DNA from: Bryobacterales bacterium
GTDB taxonomy: Bacteria; Acidobacteriota; Terriglobia; Bryobacterales; Bryobacteraceae
DNA: 44,818 bases
NCBI GenBank assembly: GCA_025463005.1
Contig: JAOAPR010000167.1
Coordinates: 1 to 44,818 of the forward strand
Direction: 5' to 3'
The first letter of the stretch is position 1. The number at the start of each line of letters is the position of its first letter. Below are positions 1-8,482 of the stretch, one piece after another. A model generated the notes under the pieces. That model was given only the letters and a program-made list of their open reading frames with translations. It was not told the origin of the DNA and searched no databases. Position numbers and translations under genes: made by a program.

Positions 1-350
1 TCGCGCAGGAGCGGAGCACTGTAAGCAGTATTGCCGGCTTCGACCGGAACGTTCGCAATGGCGCGAAGCTGGTCGTAAGTGAGAACCGCATCGGTCGGGA
101 CGAGTCCCAGGCCGGGAACAATCACCACTGCGGGAGGAATTCCTTTAGGCGCATCGCCAAAAGCATCGGCGTAGGCAATCTTGCCCCGGAAATACAGGCC
201 GCTGATAAACGCATAAATCTCAGCGATGGTGGCCGTGCCTCTGCGAAGCCGCACTGCCAAGTCAAACTCTGCCTGTTCCCGCATCAGCATCATCGACCGT
301 GGTCCGCCGATCCGTGCCGGGGAGAGCAGGAACACCCGGGCCAACCGCAT
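1..350 (-). CDS. Conserved protein of unknown function, N-terminal 116 residues, cut by window edge
   Basis: The minus-strand frame is open from an ATG at 350 to the left edge with no stop, so only the N-terminus is present. The peptide begins MRLARVFLLSPAR and continues with FDLAVRLR, AFISGLYFRGKIAYADAF and VIVPGLGLVP. I recall similar uncharacterised proteins in Acidobacteria but know no function and no catalytic motif. There is no signal peptide, so it is probably cytoplasmic. It starts 5 bases after the stop of the DNA ligase gene, so it is very likely co-transcribed with the ligase and polymerase and may have a link to end joining. The frame is convincing because of its length, its coupling and its ordinary composition; the function is open. 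Confidence 0.7.
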   Translation of the reverse strand, partial: MRLARVFLLSPARIGGPRSMMLMREQAEFDLAVRLRRGTATIAEIYAFISGLYFRGKIAYADAFGDAPKGIPPAVVIVPGLGLVPTDAVLTYDQLRAIANVPVEAGNTAYSAPLLR

Positions 351-355
351 GCGGC

Positions 356-1414
356 TTACGCGGACTTGCGGAGCAGCGCCAAGGGCGATTTCGTTCGGAC
401 TTCCACTTGATCCATGCGGCATTGCTGGGGAGATTTGTCGGGACGCCACCGCACTAGCTTAGTTCCATGGCGGAATCGTCCCGACGTGAAGTGATCGTAG
501 CGCACTTCCACAACCAGCTCGGGACGCAGTGGCTGCCACTCAGTCGATCGCTCCGAACTCCATCGGCTCGGTCCGCCCGGGGCGCGTCCGGTGAAGCCGG
601 GAGGTTGGATGAGCGCTTCGAGCTTCCGGGTAAGTGCCGGACGGCTGGCGGCGTCAATGGATGACGTGAATCCTACATGGTGCAGGACGCCTTCGTTATC
701 GTACAAACCGAGCAAAAGGGAGCCGACGACCTTGGTTTTGGCCCCGTAGCGGAAGCCTCCCACCACGCAGTCCACTGTGCGCAGATTCTTGATTTTCTGC
801 ATGGCCCGCTCACCGGGCGAATACGGCGCATCGAGCGGCTTGGCGATCAGTCCATCCAATTGCCCGCGCATGGTCTTCAGCCATTCACGGGCGACCTTGA
901 TGTCGTCGGTCGCCGGCGAAAGGAGAAACGTGGAATTCCCGCGCAGATTCTGCGTCGCGAACGCTTCCAGTTTGCCCCTGCGTTGCTCCAGAGTTTGGCC
1001 GACCAGCGACTCTCCCTTGGCATCCACCAGCAGATCGAACAGAACGAACTGGGCCGGCGTTTCCTTGGATAGCTTGGCGACTCTGCTCGCGGCTGGGTGG
1101 ATCCGCTGCAGCAGGTCGTCGAAAGACAGCTTCTCGCCCACCAGGACAATGATTTCTCCGTCCAGGACGAACTTGTCCGCTTTCAGCTTGCCGAGAGCGG
1201 TCGCCAATTCCGGAAAGTAACGGGTGAGCGACTGGCCGGCCTTCGATTGCAGTTCGACCGAGTCTCCATCGCGAAAGGCGACGCAGCGGAAGCCATCCCA
1301 CTTCGGTTCGTACTGCCAGTTGGGCCCGGTCGGGATCTCGGCCACGCTCTTCGCTTCCATGGGAAGGAAGGGAGGCTTGATCGGAAGCGCCATCCCACGT
1401 TTGGTCGAGCTCAT
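356..1414 (-). CDS. ATP-dependent DNA ligase (LigC / LigD ligase-domain type)
   Basis: A 352-residue ATP-dependent DNA ligase that seals nicks through a ligase-AMP intermediate. Motif I is EPKWDGFR with the predicted AMP-accepting lysine at K38; VLDGEIIV, FVLFDLLV and the DGLIAKPLDAPYSPGER stretch are the later nucleotidyltransferase motifs. The C-terminal half is an OB fold (VVGGFRYG, GSLLLGLY, VVEVRYDHFTSGRFRHGT). The length suits a stand-alone ligase of the mycobacterial LigC kind; in classical LigD this domain is fused to a polymerase. Here the polymerase is a separate gene whose stop overlaps this start by 4 bases (ATGA), implying translational coupling. A role in non-homologous end joining is inferred from that partner. 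Ku is not in the window and no LigD phosphoesterase domain is seen. Confidence 0.93.
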   Translation of the reverse strand: MSSTKRGMALPIKPPFLPMEAKSVAEIPTGPNWQYEPKWDGFRCVAFRDGDSVELQSKAGQSLTRYFPELATALGKLKADKFVLDGEIIVLVGEKLSFDDLLQRIHPAASRVAKLSKETPAQFVLFDLLVDAKGESLVGQTLEQRRGKLEAFATQNLRGNSTFLLSPATDDIKVAREWLKTMRGQLDGLIAKPLDAPYSPGERAMQKIKNLRTVDCVVGGFRYGAKTKVVGSLLLGLYDNEGVLHHVGFTSSIDAASRPALTRKLEALIQPPGFTGRAPGGPSRWSSERSTEWQPLRPELVVEVRYDHFTSGRFRHGTKLVRWRPDKSPQQCRMDQVEVRTKSPLALLRKSA

Positions 1415-2427
1415 TGAAGCGCACTCAGGTTGAATCGATTTTTCTGGAGGAGCAACGGACGGAACAGGTCGCCGGTCTGTTCGAGCCGCTGCTTCATATT
1501 GTCCATCCGAAAATCCTCAATGGCGATTCCCCGTTCGATCTCTTCCCAGGTGACCGGAGCGGATACAGGCGCGTGGGGCTTGGGCCGCACCGAGTACACA
1601 GACGCGAGTGTACGGCCCCAGGCGTTTTGGTTGTAATCCACCAGGACCCGGTTGGCGGGGCGCTTGGCCACCCGGTACTCCGAAGTCAGGACCTTGGGAT
1701 GCTTCTGCGCGATGCTGATCGAGAACGCCTTCGCGAAGGTCCACACCTCTTTCTGCACCGGCCCCCGAACGATCGGCACATAAATATGGATTCCGCGCGA
1801 GCCCGTCGTCTTGGGGTAACTCTTAATCTTGAGCGCGTCGAGCGCCTCACGTATGAGAAGCGCGGCTTCGAGCACTAGAGGGAACTCCGCGCCGGGTGTG
1901 GGATCCAGGTCGAAATGAAGGTAATCCGGACGATCCACGTCGTCGCAACACGCGTACCAAGGATTGAGATCGATGCACCCAAGGTTCACGACCCACAATA
2001 GACCGGCCAAGTCATTGATCACGGGAAAATCGACGACGTTGGCGGAAGGATGCAGAATCTCGCACACCGGCACCCATTCGGGTCGCGATGAAGGAGCTCG
2101 TTTTTGGAAGAAGAACTCACCATAAGCGCCGTCCGGATAGCGCTTCATGACCATGGCCCGCGACCGGATGTGAGGCAACAGATAACCGGAAACGTCGGCG
2201 TAATATTGGAGCAAGTCACGTTTGGTGATCTGGTCTTCCGGCCAGAACACTTTGGCGAGATTGGTCAGCGTGACCGTTTTCCCATCGACGGTTAGGGTCG
2301 CGTCCTTGCTGTCGGAAGGGATCTCGAGATTCGATTGCCCCCGCCGTGCGGAAACGGCCGGTCGTGAGAGTCGGCCGCTCCGCAACGTACTCCGATGGGT
2401 GGCGGATGCTGAGGTACGCGTGGACAT
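1411..2427 (-). CDS. ligD: LigD-type primase-polymerase, stand-alone NHEJ polymerase domain
   Basis: A 338-residue archaeo-eukaryotic primase-type polymerase, the family that fills gaps and adds ribonucleotides at double-strand breaks in bacterial end joining. Catalytic carboxylates are D173 and D175 in HFDLDP, and SRGIHIYVP (H214) is the next conserved motif; the LTNLAKVFWPE and MVMKRYPDG stretches are typical of LigD polymerase domains. The first 40 residues are Ser/Thr/Arg-rich and probably disordered. I place the start at the ATG at 2427; an adjacent TTG at 2430 is possible. The ribosome site is weak. The stop overlaps the ligase start, so LigD is split into two cistrons. The nearest upstream gene, a DUF892 protein, ends 59 bases away and may be in the same transcript. 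Confidence 0.92.
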   Translation of the reverse strand: MSTRTSASATHRSTLRSGRLSRPAVSARRGQSNLEIPSDSKDATLTVDGKTVTLTNLAKVFWPEDQITKRDLLQYYADVSGYLLPHIRSRAMVMKRYPDGAYGEFFFQKRAPSSRPEWVPVCEILHPSANVVDFPVINDLAGLLWVVNLGCIDLNPWYACCDDVDRPDYLHFDLDPTPGAEFPLVLEAALLIREALDALKIKSYPKTTGSRGIHIYVPIVRGPVQKEVWTFAKAFSISIAQKHPKVLTSEYRVAKRPANRVLVDYNQNAWGRTLASVYSVRPKPHAPVSAPVTWEEIERGIAIEDFRMDNMKQRLEQTGDLFRPLLLQKNRFNLSALQ

Positions 2428-2486
2428 CAACTCTATATGGTTGATTCCTCAGTCAAGCAACGCGTTTCAACTCCCCACTACAGCGT

Positions 2487-3068
2487 CTAATGAGACGCCC
2501 GGCGAGCGGTCTGTCCGGCATTCGACCGGGCGGGCTTGCGCGACTTCGTTGTCTCTTCCTCTTCCGAGTCCGTTTCCGATTCTTCCATATCGGCCACTTC
2601 GTACAGCGACATCGCAATCTCGCTTAGCTTTGAATCGGCGGCCTTCTCCTCATCTTCGGTCTCTTGCAGCAGCTTGGCGGCGTCGTCATTTCCCAGCCGT
2701 TCGGCGATGGTCCGTGCGGTGCCGTAGGCGGCAATCTCATAATGCTCCACTTTCTGGGCCCCGGCAATAATTTCCAAGTCCCGGAGCACGCCCTCATCTT
2801 CTTCGAGCGCCTCGCTGCCTTCTTCGATCAACCCTCGCATGCCCTTGCAAGGCTTGCCTTTGGCCGGTATGCCAAGCATCTCGAAAATATTCTCAAGGCG
2901 CCCCACCTGGTTCTGCGTTTGTTCCAGGTGCTCCCGAATGGCGTCTGCCAGTTCTTCCGAGTCCGCGGCCTTGGCCATCTTCGGAAGAGCCTTCACCAAC
3001 TGTTTTTCTGCATCGTAGATATCGCGGACATTGTCCACTAAAAGTTCTTGCAAACTCTGCTGATCCAT
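2487..3068 (-). CDS. DUF892 ferritin-like stress protein (YciE/YciF family)
   Basis: A 193-residue four-helix protein of the DUF892 family, ferritin-like in fold and often linked to osmotic, desiccation or oxidative stress; its molecular activity is unsettled. The N-terminus LQELLVDNVRDIYDAEKQLVKALPKMAKAA is diagnostic, and E and H residues in AIREHLEQT, KVEHYEIAAYGT and LLQETEDEEKAAD could bind metal. A tail from about residue 165 is Glu/Asp-rich then Lys/Arg-rich, so charged and probably disordered. I chose the ATG at 3068 because GAGGTG lies just upstream and the family begins here; the frame is open 32 codons further upstream but lacks family homology. A short hairpin at 2483-2498 covers the stop codon. 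It fits the stress-related genes around it (LigD, SDR). Confidence 0.9.
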   Translation of the reverse strand: MDQQSLQELLVDNVRDIYDAEKQLVKALPKMAKAADSEELADAIREHLEQTQNQVGRLENIFEMLGIPAKGKPCKGMRGLIEEGSEALEEDEGVLRDLEIIAGAQKVEHYEIAAYGTARTIAERLGNDDAAKLLQETEDEEKAADSKLSEIAMSLYEVADMEESETDSEEEETTKSRKPARSNAGQTARRASH

Positions 3069-3170
3069 AAACACCTCTAGACAGATAGACCATCGCGATG
3101 CGAGATGTGTTTCCGGATACGTGGCAAGGAAGTTCTGTTTTTTTCTTTGCGGAGGATTCTGCATGCAGTG

Positions 3171-3683
3171 CTACCGGCGGCCGCGCTGCCACTCGACACG
3201 CTGGACCAGTGTATTGAGCCTGACGACGGCTGGATGGTTGGGAATCGCGTGGAGCAAAGAAATGATGAGCCATTCGTATCCATTGACAATTGAGAAGATA
3301 TGATCGCCGCCGGTCTCTTCGGCAGCTGCATCCTCTTTCAACGAGGCCGTACTCGCGCGATAGCAAACGTTCCGCGTACTCTCCCACCTGCTCCGCTCCT
3401 AACTCTCGTCGGTTGTCGAGGTGCAGCGCTCGCGGGGTGCGCTCATATACCGTAAGCCCGGCCTGCTCGATTGCGTCCCAGATCTCCGGAGGCCGGCCAT
3501 GCACGAACTCGGCTCCTAGCTCGATCGGAACAGACCCTATTGGATCGTGGGGATTGTCAGAATCCGTCCGCCCACGCGCCTACCTGCTTCGAGACAATCA
3601 ACAGTCTGCCCGGTGCGAATCAAAGAGGAAGCCGCAGTTAAGGCCGCTGCACCAGCCCCGATGACGGCGACGTCGCAATCCAT
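3171..3683 (-). pseudogene. Decayed flavin amine oxidase (monoamine-oxidase-like), multiply frameshifted
   Basis: Read in three frames, the minus strand gives pieces of one FAD-dependent amine oxidase. From ATG 3683: MDCDVAVIGAGAAALTAAS, a dinucleotide-binding motif, then EAGRRVGGRILTIP. Near 3540 the frame shifts and continues as DPIGSVPIELGAEFVHGRPPE, the classic second motif of the family. Near 3330 it shifts again and gives FSIVNGYEWLI and HPAVVRLNTLVQRVEWQRGR before a stop at 3171. Order and spacing match the family N-terminal half; the C-terminal FAD-binding half is missing. At least two frameshifts plus the truncation make it non-functional. This remnant explains the gap between the DUF892 gene and the membrane-protein gene. 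Confidence 0.8.
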
Positions 3684-3692
3684 AGCCCCGGA

Positions 3693-4112
3693 TCAGAAAC
3701 GCCCGCCGATTCGGGCGCCCGCATTAGTATCATTAGGCTTCTGCTCGTGATTTGCAATCTCCACGCGCTCTCTCTTGATGTCGAGCCTGAGGCGCGGGAA
3801 CAGGCTCATATAGAGATTCGCGATCCAAACCAGTGACAACAAAGAGATCAGATAGCCTAGCCAGCCTGGATACAGAAGGCGAAAACGCGTCACCGCCACA
3901 ATAACGCCCGCCACATACAAACTGAAGCAAAACTCGCATGTAAAGAGGTAGAAGAATTTGCGCTGTGCCACCGTCCGGCACACTTCACTTCGCTGCGTGC
4001 ACCACTCCCTAAGCTCGCGGAAAAACTCCTCATGGGTTACCGTCCACGCGACGGTCGCAATTGGAATCGCAAGCACGAGGAGTTCGAATAACTGCGCACC
4101 GCCGCTCGGCAC
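3693..4112 (-). CDS. Small membrane protein of unknown function
   Basis: A 139-residue protein with probably three hydrophobic segments: around residues 7-24 (LFELLVLAIPIATVAWTV), about 52-75 (FFYLFTCEFCFSLYVAGVIVAVT) and about 82-105 (LGYLISLLSLVWIANLYMSL). Two cysteines form CEFC at the start of the second segment, the only notable motif. A GTG at 4112, 8 bases after the stop of the SDR gene, is the likely start, so the two are probably co-transcribed. The C-terminus is hydrophilic. I do not recognise a characterised family. The immediately downstream amine-oxidase remnant starts only 10 bases past its stop, so the decayed gene was probably once the third member of the unit. Confidence 0.72.
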   Translation of the reverse strand: MPSGGAQLFELLVLAIPIATVAWTVTHEEFFRELREWCTQRSEVCRTVAQRKFFYLFTCEFCFSLYVAGVIVAVTRFRLLYPGWLGYLISLLSLVWIANLYMSLFPRLRLDIKRERVEIANHEQKPNDTNAGARIGGRF

Positions 4113-4120
4113 GGGCGGGT

Positions 4121-5020
4121 TCAGAATGGTGTCCTGCCGCCGGTGGCTGCGAATACCTCGCCGGTGACATAACTCGAGTCATCGGAGGCCAGGAAGGCGT
4201 ATAGCGGGGCGATCTCGGCCGGCTGGGCGGGACGCTCGAACAGGCTGTTCTGACCAAACTTCTTGACGTGGTCCGGCTTCAGCGTGGAAGGGACGAGAGG
4301 GGTCCACACCGGACCTGGAGCGACCGCGTTTACTCGAACGCCCTGCTTGATGGCGGCTTTCGAAAGAGCCTTGGTAAGACCCACAATGGCGGCCTTCGTC
4401 GGAGCATAAGCGAGCAGGCCAGGACTTGGATCGTACGCCTGAATGGAGGACGTGTTGATAATCACGCCGCCGGCCCGCATCTTGGGGAGTGCCGCTTTCG
4501 ACAACCAGAATGTGGCAAACACATTAGTTCGGAAGGTACGCTCGAACTCTTCGGTAGTGAACTCCTGAATGCCTTCGTGCTCCATCTGAAACGCGGCATT
4601 GTTCACCAGAACGTCGAGCCGGCCGAACTCACCGTAGGTGCGCTCGATGATCTGCAGGCAATGCTGCTCGTTCTGAATGTCGCCCGCGATCCTCACGGCT
4701 CGGCGCCCGGCATCCTTCACCCATTTTTCGGTTTCTTTCGCGTCTTCGTTCTCATTGAGATAGGAGATGACGATATCGGCACCTTCGCGTGCGAACGCAA
4801 TCGCCACAGCTCTGCCAATGCCGCTGTCGGCCCCCGTGATCACGGCAACTCTATCTTTCAGCCGCCCATATCCCTTATAAGAATGTTCGCCGTGATCGGG
4901 CTTGGGCGTCATCTCCTGCTCGGTTCCCGGAGGCGCAATTGGTTTCTGTTGAGAAACGTCCTTCGCCCCTTTGTTCCGAGGGTCCGCAGTAGTGGTTGTA
5001 TTTGAGTAGTCCCGAGCCAT
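4121..5020 (-). CDS. SDR-family oxidoreductase, YhdF/YdaD general-stress type
   Basis: A 299-residue short-chain dehydrogenase with a Rossmann fold. The cofactor motif TGADSGIG is at residues 62-69, NNAA at 140-143, the catalytic serine at about 191-192 (NTSS), and the YxxxK pair is Y205/K209 (YAPTK). A 50-residue Gln/Pro/Lys-rich leader precedes the fold, as in the Bacillus YhdF/YdaD and related stress-induced SDRs; the GYGRLKDRVAVITG junction is typical. The substrate is unknown; sugar or polyol dehydrogenase names in databases for this group are mostly guesses. The end, VTGEVFAATGGRTPF, is a normal SDR terminus. It leads a minus-strand unit with the membrane protein and the amine-oxidase remnant. 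Confidence 0.93.
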   Translation of the reverse strand: MARDYSNTTTTADPRNKGAKDVSQQKPIAPPGTEQEMTPKPDHGEHSYKGYGRLKDRVAVITGADSGIGRAVAIAFAREGADIVISYLNENEDAKETEKWVKDAGRRAVRIAGDIQNEQHCLQIIERTYGEFGRLDVLVNNAAFQMEHEGIQEFTTEEFERTFRTNVFATFWLSKAALPKMRAGGVIINTSSIQAYDPSPGLLAYAPTKAAIVGLTKALSKAAIKQGVRVNAVAPGPVWTPLVPSTLKPDHVKKFGQNSLFERPAQPAEIAPLYAFLASDDSSYVTGEVFAATGGRTPF

Positions 5021-5142
5021 AAATAGATTCCGATCGTTCTATTGAGTTAGAAACAGTCTGCTAGCCCTTGTTTCACAGCATCTTCGCCCGAGTGTAACGG
5101 GTTGAGAACCGACGGAATCTTCACATGTTAGGCGGGTGATTC

Positions 5143-6207
5143 ATGAAGATCGCTCAGGTGGCCCCTCTTATCGAAAGTGTGCCGCCCGCGCTCTATGGCG
5201 GAACCGAAAGGGTCGTCTCTTATCTCACGGAAGAATTGGTCAAGCAAGGTCATGAAGTCACCTTGTTTGCGAGCGGCGATTCGGTAACATCCGCGGAACT
5301 GGCCGCATGCAGCCCAAAAGCGCTGAGGCTATCCCCCGAATGCGGCGAACCGCTGGGGTGGCACCTTATCCAAATGGAAACGGTGATCCAGCGCGCCAGT
5401 AAGTTCGACGTAATCCATTTTCACAACGATTACCTGCACTTCCCGATGTCGAAGCGGATGCGCACTCCGCATATCACCACGCTCCATGGACGCCTGGATC
5501 TGCCGGAACTTCCGTTCGTGCACAAAATGTTCCCTGGCGTGCCGCTAATCTCGATCTCGAACGCCCACCGACTTCCTCTGCCCGATGTGAATTGGCGCGC
5601 AACCATTTACCATGGCCTGCCCGAGGCGTATCTGCAGGCCGAGGACGAGCCGCCTGAGTACTTGATGTTTCTAGGCCGCATTTCACCCGAAAAGCGAGTG
5701 GACCGGGCCATCGAGATCGCCCTGGCGGCTGAATTGCCACTGATCATCGCGGCCAAAGTGGACACAGTCGATCAACAGTATTTCGACCAGCAGATAGCTC
5801 CGATGCTCGATCACCCTCTCATCAAAGTCGTCGGCGAGGTCGGAGAGACGGAAAAGCGCGAGCTGTTCAAGAAAGCCTACGCTCTGCTATTTCCCATCGA
5901 CTGGCCGGAGCCCTTCGGCCTCGTAATGGTCGAGGCAATGGCCTGCGGTGTTCCCGTAATCGCGTTCCCGTGCGGTTCGGTACCCGAAATCGTGGAACAT
6001 GGAAAGACGGGCTATATCGTAGACAACATCGCCGACGCGGTAGCGGGTATCCGGGCTATCTCCAGAATCAAGCGGAACGAGTGCCGGGATGTATTTCGAC
6101 TCCGCTTCACGGCATCGCGGATGGCCGCCGACTATGTTCGTGAGTACAAACGGCTGATCCACGCCGCCAACCGTCCCACGGAGGATCTGGAGTTAACGGA
6201 AGCCTAA
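5143..6207 (+). CDS. GT-B glycosyltransferase, family 4
   Basis: A 354-residue retaining glycosyltransferase of the GT4 type, cytoplasmic, moving a sugar from a nucleotide donor. The N-terminal lobe starts MKIAQVAPLIESVPPALYGG, with the Gly-rich acceptor loop GGTERVV; the donor lobe starts near residue 172 (YLMFLGRISPEKRVD) and ends with EPFGLVMVEAMACGVPVIAF, the E-x7-E motif, and GSVPEIVEHGKTGYIVD. This subgroup is often found beside debranching-type glycosidases, as here (12 bases to the next gene), pointing to glycogen, trehalose or another alpha-glucan; acceptor and donor cannot be read. It opens a plus-strand unit divergent from the SDR, with a 122-base gap that should hold both promoters; I could not pick clear promoter boxes. 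Confidence 0.93.
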   Translation: MKIAQVAPLIESVPPALYGGTERVVSYLTEELVKQGHEVTLFASGDSVTSAELAACSPKALRLSPECGEPLGWHLIQMETVIQRASKFDVIHFHNDYLHFPMSKRMRTPHITTLHGRLDLPELPFVHKMFPGVPLISISNAHRLPLPDVNWRATIYHGLPEAYLQAEDEPPEYLMFLGRISPEKRVDRAIEIALAAELPLIIAAKVDTVDQQYFDQQIAPMLDHPLIKVVGEVGETEKRELFKKAYALLFPIDWPEPFGLVMVEAMACGVPVIAFPCGSVPEIVEHGKTGYIVDNIADAVAGIRAISRIKRNECRDVFRLRFTASRMAADYVREYKRLIHAANRPTEDLELTEA

Positions 6208-6219
6208 GGTCATGTCCCA

Positions 6220-8388
6220 GTGAGCCAACCCCTCGCACAGCAGCAACAACAGTACTATATTCTGGCGTCCGCCGAGGCTCTTCCAGAGACTCCTCTGGTC
6301 CTCAAACACAATGATGTGTTCGGCGTATTCGATCGCTACGGGGATATAGATACCAGCCTGCAACCCGCTAATGGAGTCTTCTTCGAAGGCACCCGTTTCC
6401 TGTCGCGTTCCCGACTGCGTTTTGCTGCAAGCCGGCCGCTTTTGCTGAGTTCCACGGTACGGCGCGATAATATCGTCCTCGCTACCGATCTGACAAATCC
6501 CGACCTCTATCAGGAAGGTCATGGACTGTTTCTCGCACGCGGCAGTCTGCATATCTACCGCTCTCAGTTCCTGTGGCAGGATGCTTTGTACCAGCAAATC
6601 GAGGTCAAGAACTTTTCCCGGGAAGCAATTGAGATCCGCCTGGATTGGGAGTTCGGAGCGGATTTTGCGGACATTTTCGAGGTTCGCGGAACCCCACGCG
6701 AGCGCAGGGGGCAACTGGAGCCTCCCCGGCGCGCTGGTGACGCGGTCATTATCGAGTATCACGGACTGGACGGTCTGGATCGAAGGACCGTGATCCGGTG
6801 TCCCACCGATCCAGAGGCGCTTCATGTTGACGGCCTGCGTTGGGTGGACTATTTGGAGCCAGGCGCTGCCCTTTCGTTTGAAGTGAGCGTAGCTTTTGAA
6901 CGCGATTCTGAAGTCGTGGAAACCGCGAATTACGAATCGGGCCTTGCGAAGGCTACCGCGAGACTCAGCGATTGTAGCGCGGAGTGCTCCATCTGGACCT
7001 CCAACGAGCAGTTCAATGCCTGGCTCCATCGGTCTGACGCCGACCTTCGGATGCTGTGCACGGAAATGCCTGACGGAATCTATCCTTACGCGGGCATACC
7101 GTGGTTCGCTACGCCGTTCGGACGCGATGGCATCTGGACTGCGCTCGAATGCTTGTGGATGGATCCTTCGATCGCGCGAGGCGTACTGCGGTATCTGACC
7201 CGCACGCAGGCGCGCACCATCTCACGACAACAGGATGCCGAGCCCGGCAAGATTATCCATGAAGCCCGCGAAGGCGAGATGGCGGCCCTGGGCGAAATAC
7301 CGTTCGGCCGGTATTACGGCAGCGTAGATGCGACGCCGCTGTATCTTCTGCTTGCCAGTGCGTACTACCGGAGAACCGGCGATCGAGAACTGCTGGAGGA
7401 GATCTGGAGCGGCGTGGAACGAGCTCTCGCCTGGATCGATGGTTACGGCGACGCCGATCGCGACGGCTTCGTCGAATACTACCGCAAGGCGGAAGGGGGG
7501 TTGATCCAGCAGGGCTGGAAAGACTCCGTCGATTCGATTTTTCACCAGAATGGCGCTCTGGCTGAGGGACCCATCGCATTGAGTGAAGTCCAGGCTTACG
7601 TGTACGGCGCCAAGACCGGACTGGCAAGCATCGCCGGAATTCTTCGGAGCAAAGCGGATGGAGACAGGCTCATGGCGGAAGCGAGCCGGCTGCAAGCCCA
7701 CTTCGAGGAGGCCTTCTGGTTGCCGTCCCTGGGCACCTACGCGCTTGCCCTGGATGGCGAGAAGAGGCCGTGCGAAGTACGCTCGTCGAACGCGGGCCAC
7801 GCGCTTTTCTGCGGAATCGCTCGCAAAGACCGGGCTTACGCGGTTGCCAGCAGTTTTCTGACCGAGCGCTTTTACTCCGGCTGGGGTATTCGCACCATCG
7901 CCGAGGGAGAGGCTCGCTACAATCCGATGTCCTATCACAACGGCTCCATTTGGCCGCACGACAACGCGGTTATCTCGGCCGGAATGAGCCGCTACGGGTT
8001 CACGGAATTATCGGCAAAGATTTTGAGCGGCTTGTTTCAGGCTGCTGCCAGCCTGGAGCTGAGTCGCTTGCCCGAGCTATTTTGCGGGTTCCAGCGCAGA
8101 ATCGGCAAGATGCCTACCTGGTATCCGACGGCGTGCTCACCGCAGGCGTGGTCTGCCGCCTCCGTGTTCTCGCTGCTGAAATCCTGTGTGGGATTGTCTA
8201 TTAACGCTCTGGACCGATCCCTCATTTTGCGGTATCCGGTGCTTCCTGAGTTTCTCGACACGATCTATATGAGAAACCTGATAGTAGGCGACGCTGTGGC
8301 GGATCTTCGCCTGTTCCGGTCCGGAAACAGCGTCGCGGCTACCGTGGAGCGCAGGGTGGGCGATCTGGACATCATGGTTTTGCGATGA
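6220..8388 (+). CDS. Amylo-alpha-1,6-glucosidase / glycogen-debranching-type protein
   Basis: A 722-residue protein with an N-terminal beta-sandwich of the GDE_N_bis kind (from LVLKHNDVFGVFDRYGDI to about residue 230) and a C-terminal (alpha/alpha)6 barrel. Diagnostic barrel stretches are GIPWFATPFGRDGIWTALE, QQGWKDSVDSIFH, GWGIRTIAEGEARYNPMSYHNGSIWPHDNAVI and GKMPTWYPTACSPQAWSAA. These proteins are annotated as alpha-1,6-glucosidases; some may act on other alpha-glucosides. No signal peptide, so cytoplasmic. The start is the GTG at 6220; an ATG at 6212 in another frame reads only Met-Ser-Gln before a stop. It is coupled to the GT4 gene 12 bases upstream, suggesting joint alpha-glucan turnover. 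Confidence 0.9.
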   Translation: MSQPLAQQQQQYYILASAEALPETPLVLKHNDVFGVFDRYGDIDTSLQPANGVFFEGTRFLSRSRLRFAASRPLLLSSTVRRDNIVLATDLTNPDLYQEGHGLFLARGSLHIYRSQFLWQDALYQQIEVKNFSREAIEIRLDWEFGADFADIFEVRGTPRERRGQLEPPRRAGDAVIIEYHGLDGLDRRTVIRCPTDPEALHVDGLRWVDYLEPGAALSFEVSVAFERDSEVVETANYESGLAKATARLSDCSAECSIWTSNEQFNAWLHRSDADLRMLCTEMPDGIYPYAGIPWFATPFGRDGIWTALECLWMDPSIARGVLRYLTRTQARTISRQQDAEPGKIIHEAREGEMAALGEIPFGRYYGSVDATPLYLLLASAYYRRTGDRELLEEIWSGVERALAWIDGYGDADRDGFVEYYRKAEGGLIQQGWKDSVDSIFHQNGALAEGPIALSEVQAYVYGAKTGLASIAGILRSKADGDRLMAEASRLQAHFEEAFWLPSLGTYALALDGEKRPCEVRSSNAGHALFCGIARKDRAYAVASSFLTERFYSGWGIRTIAEGEARYNPMSYHNGSIWPHDNAVISAGMSRYGFTELSAKILSGLFQAAASLELSRLPELFCGFQRRIGKMPTWYPTACSPQAWSAASVFSLLKSCVGLSINALDRSLILRYPVLPEFLDTIYMRNLIVGDAVADLRLFRSGNSVAATVERRVGDLDIMVLR

Positions 8389-8482
8389 ACTGCTGTTCTC
8401 AGGACCGTGCTGAAACAACCCTTAAGCGCCCGTAATCAAACCCAGTGAGCCTGGGCGCGGGTCTGATAAGCATAGGCTCGTT

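Noticed and set aside
3280-3305. TTGACA followed by ATATGAT, promoter-like
   Set aside because: The spacing is too short and it lies inside the amine oxidase remnant.
6193-7959. Long minus-strand open frames opposite the debranching gene
   Set aside because: They mirror the codons of a clearly homologous plus-strand enzyme, lack family motifs and ribosome sites.
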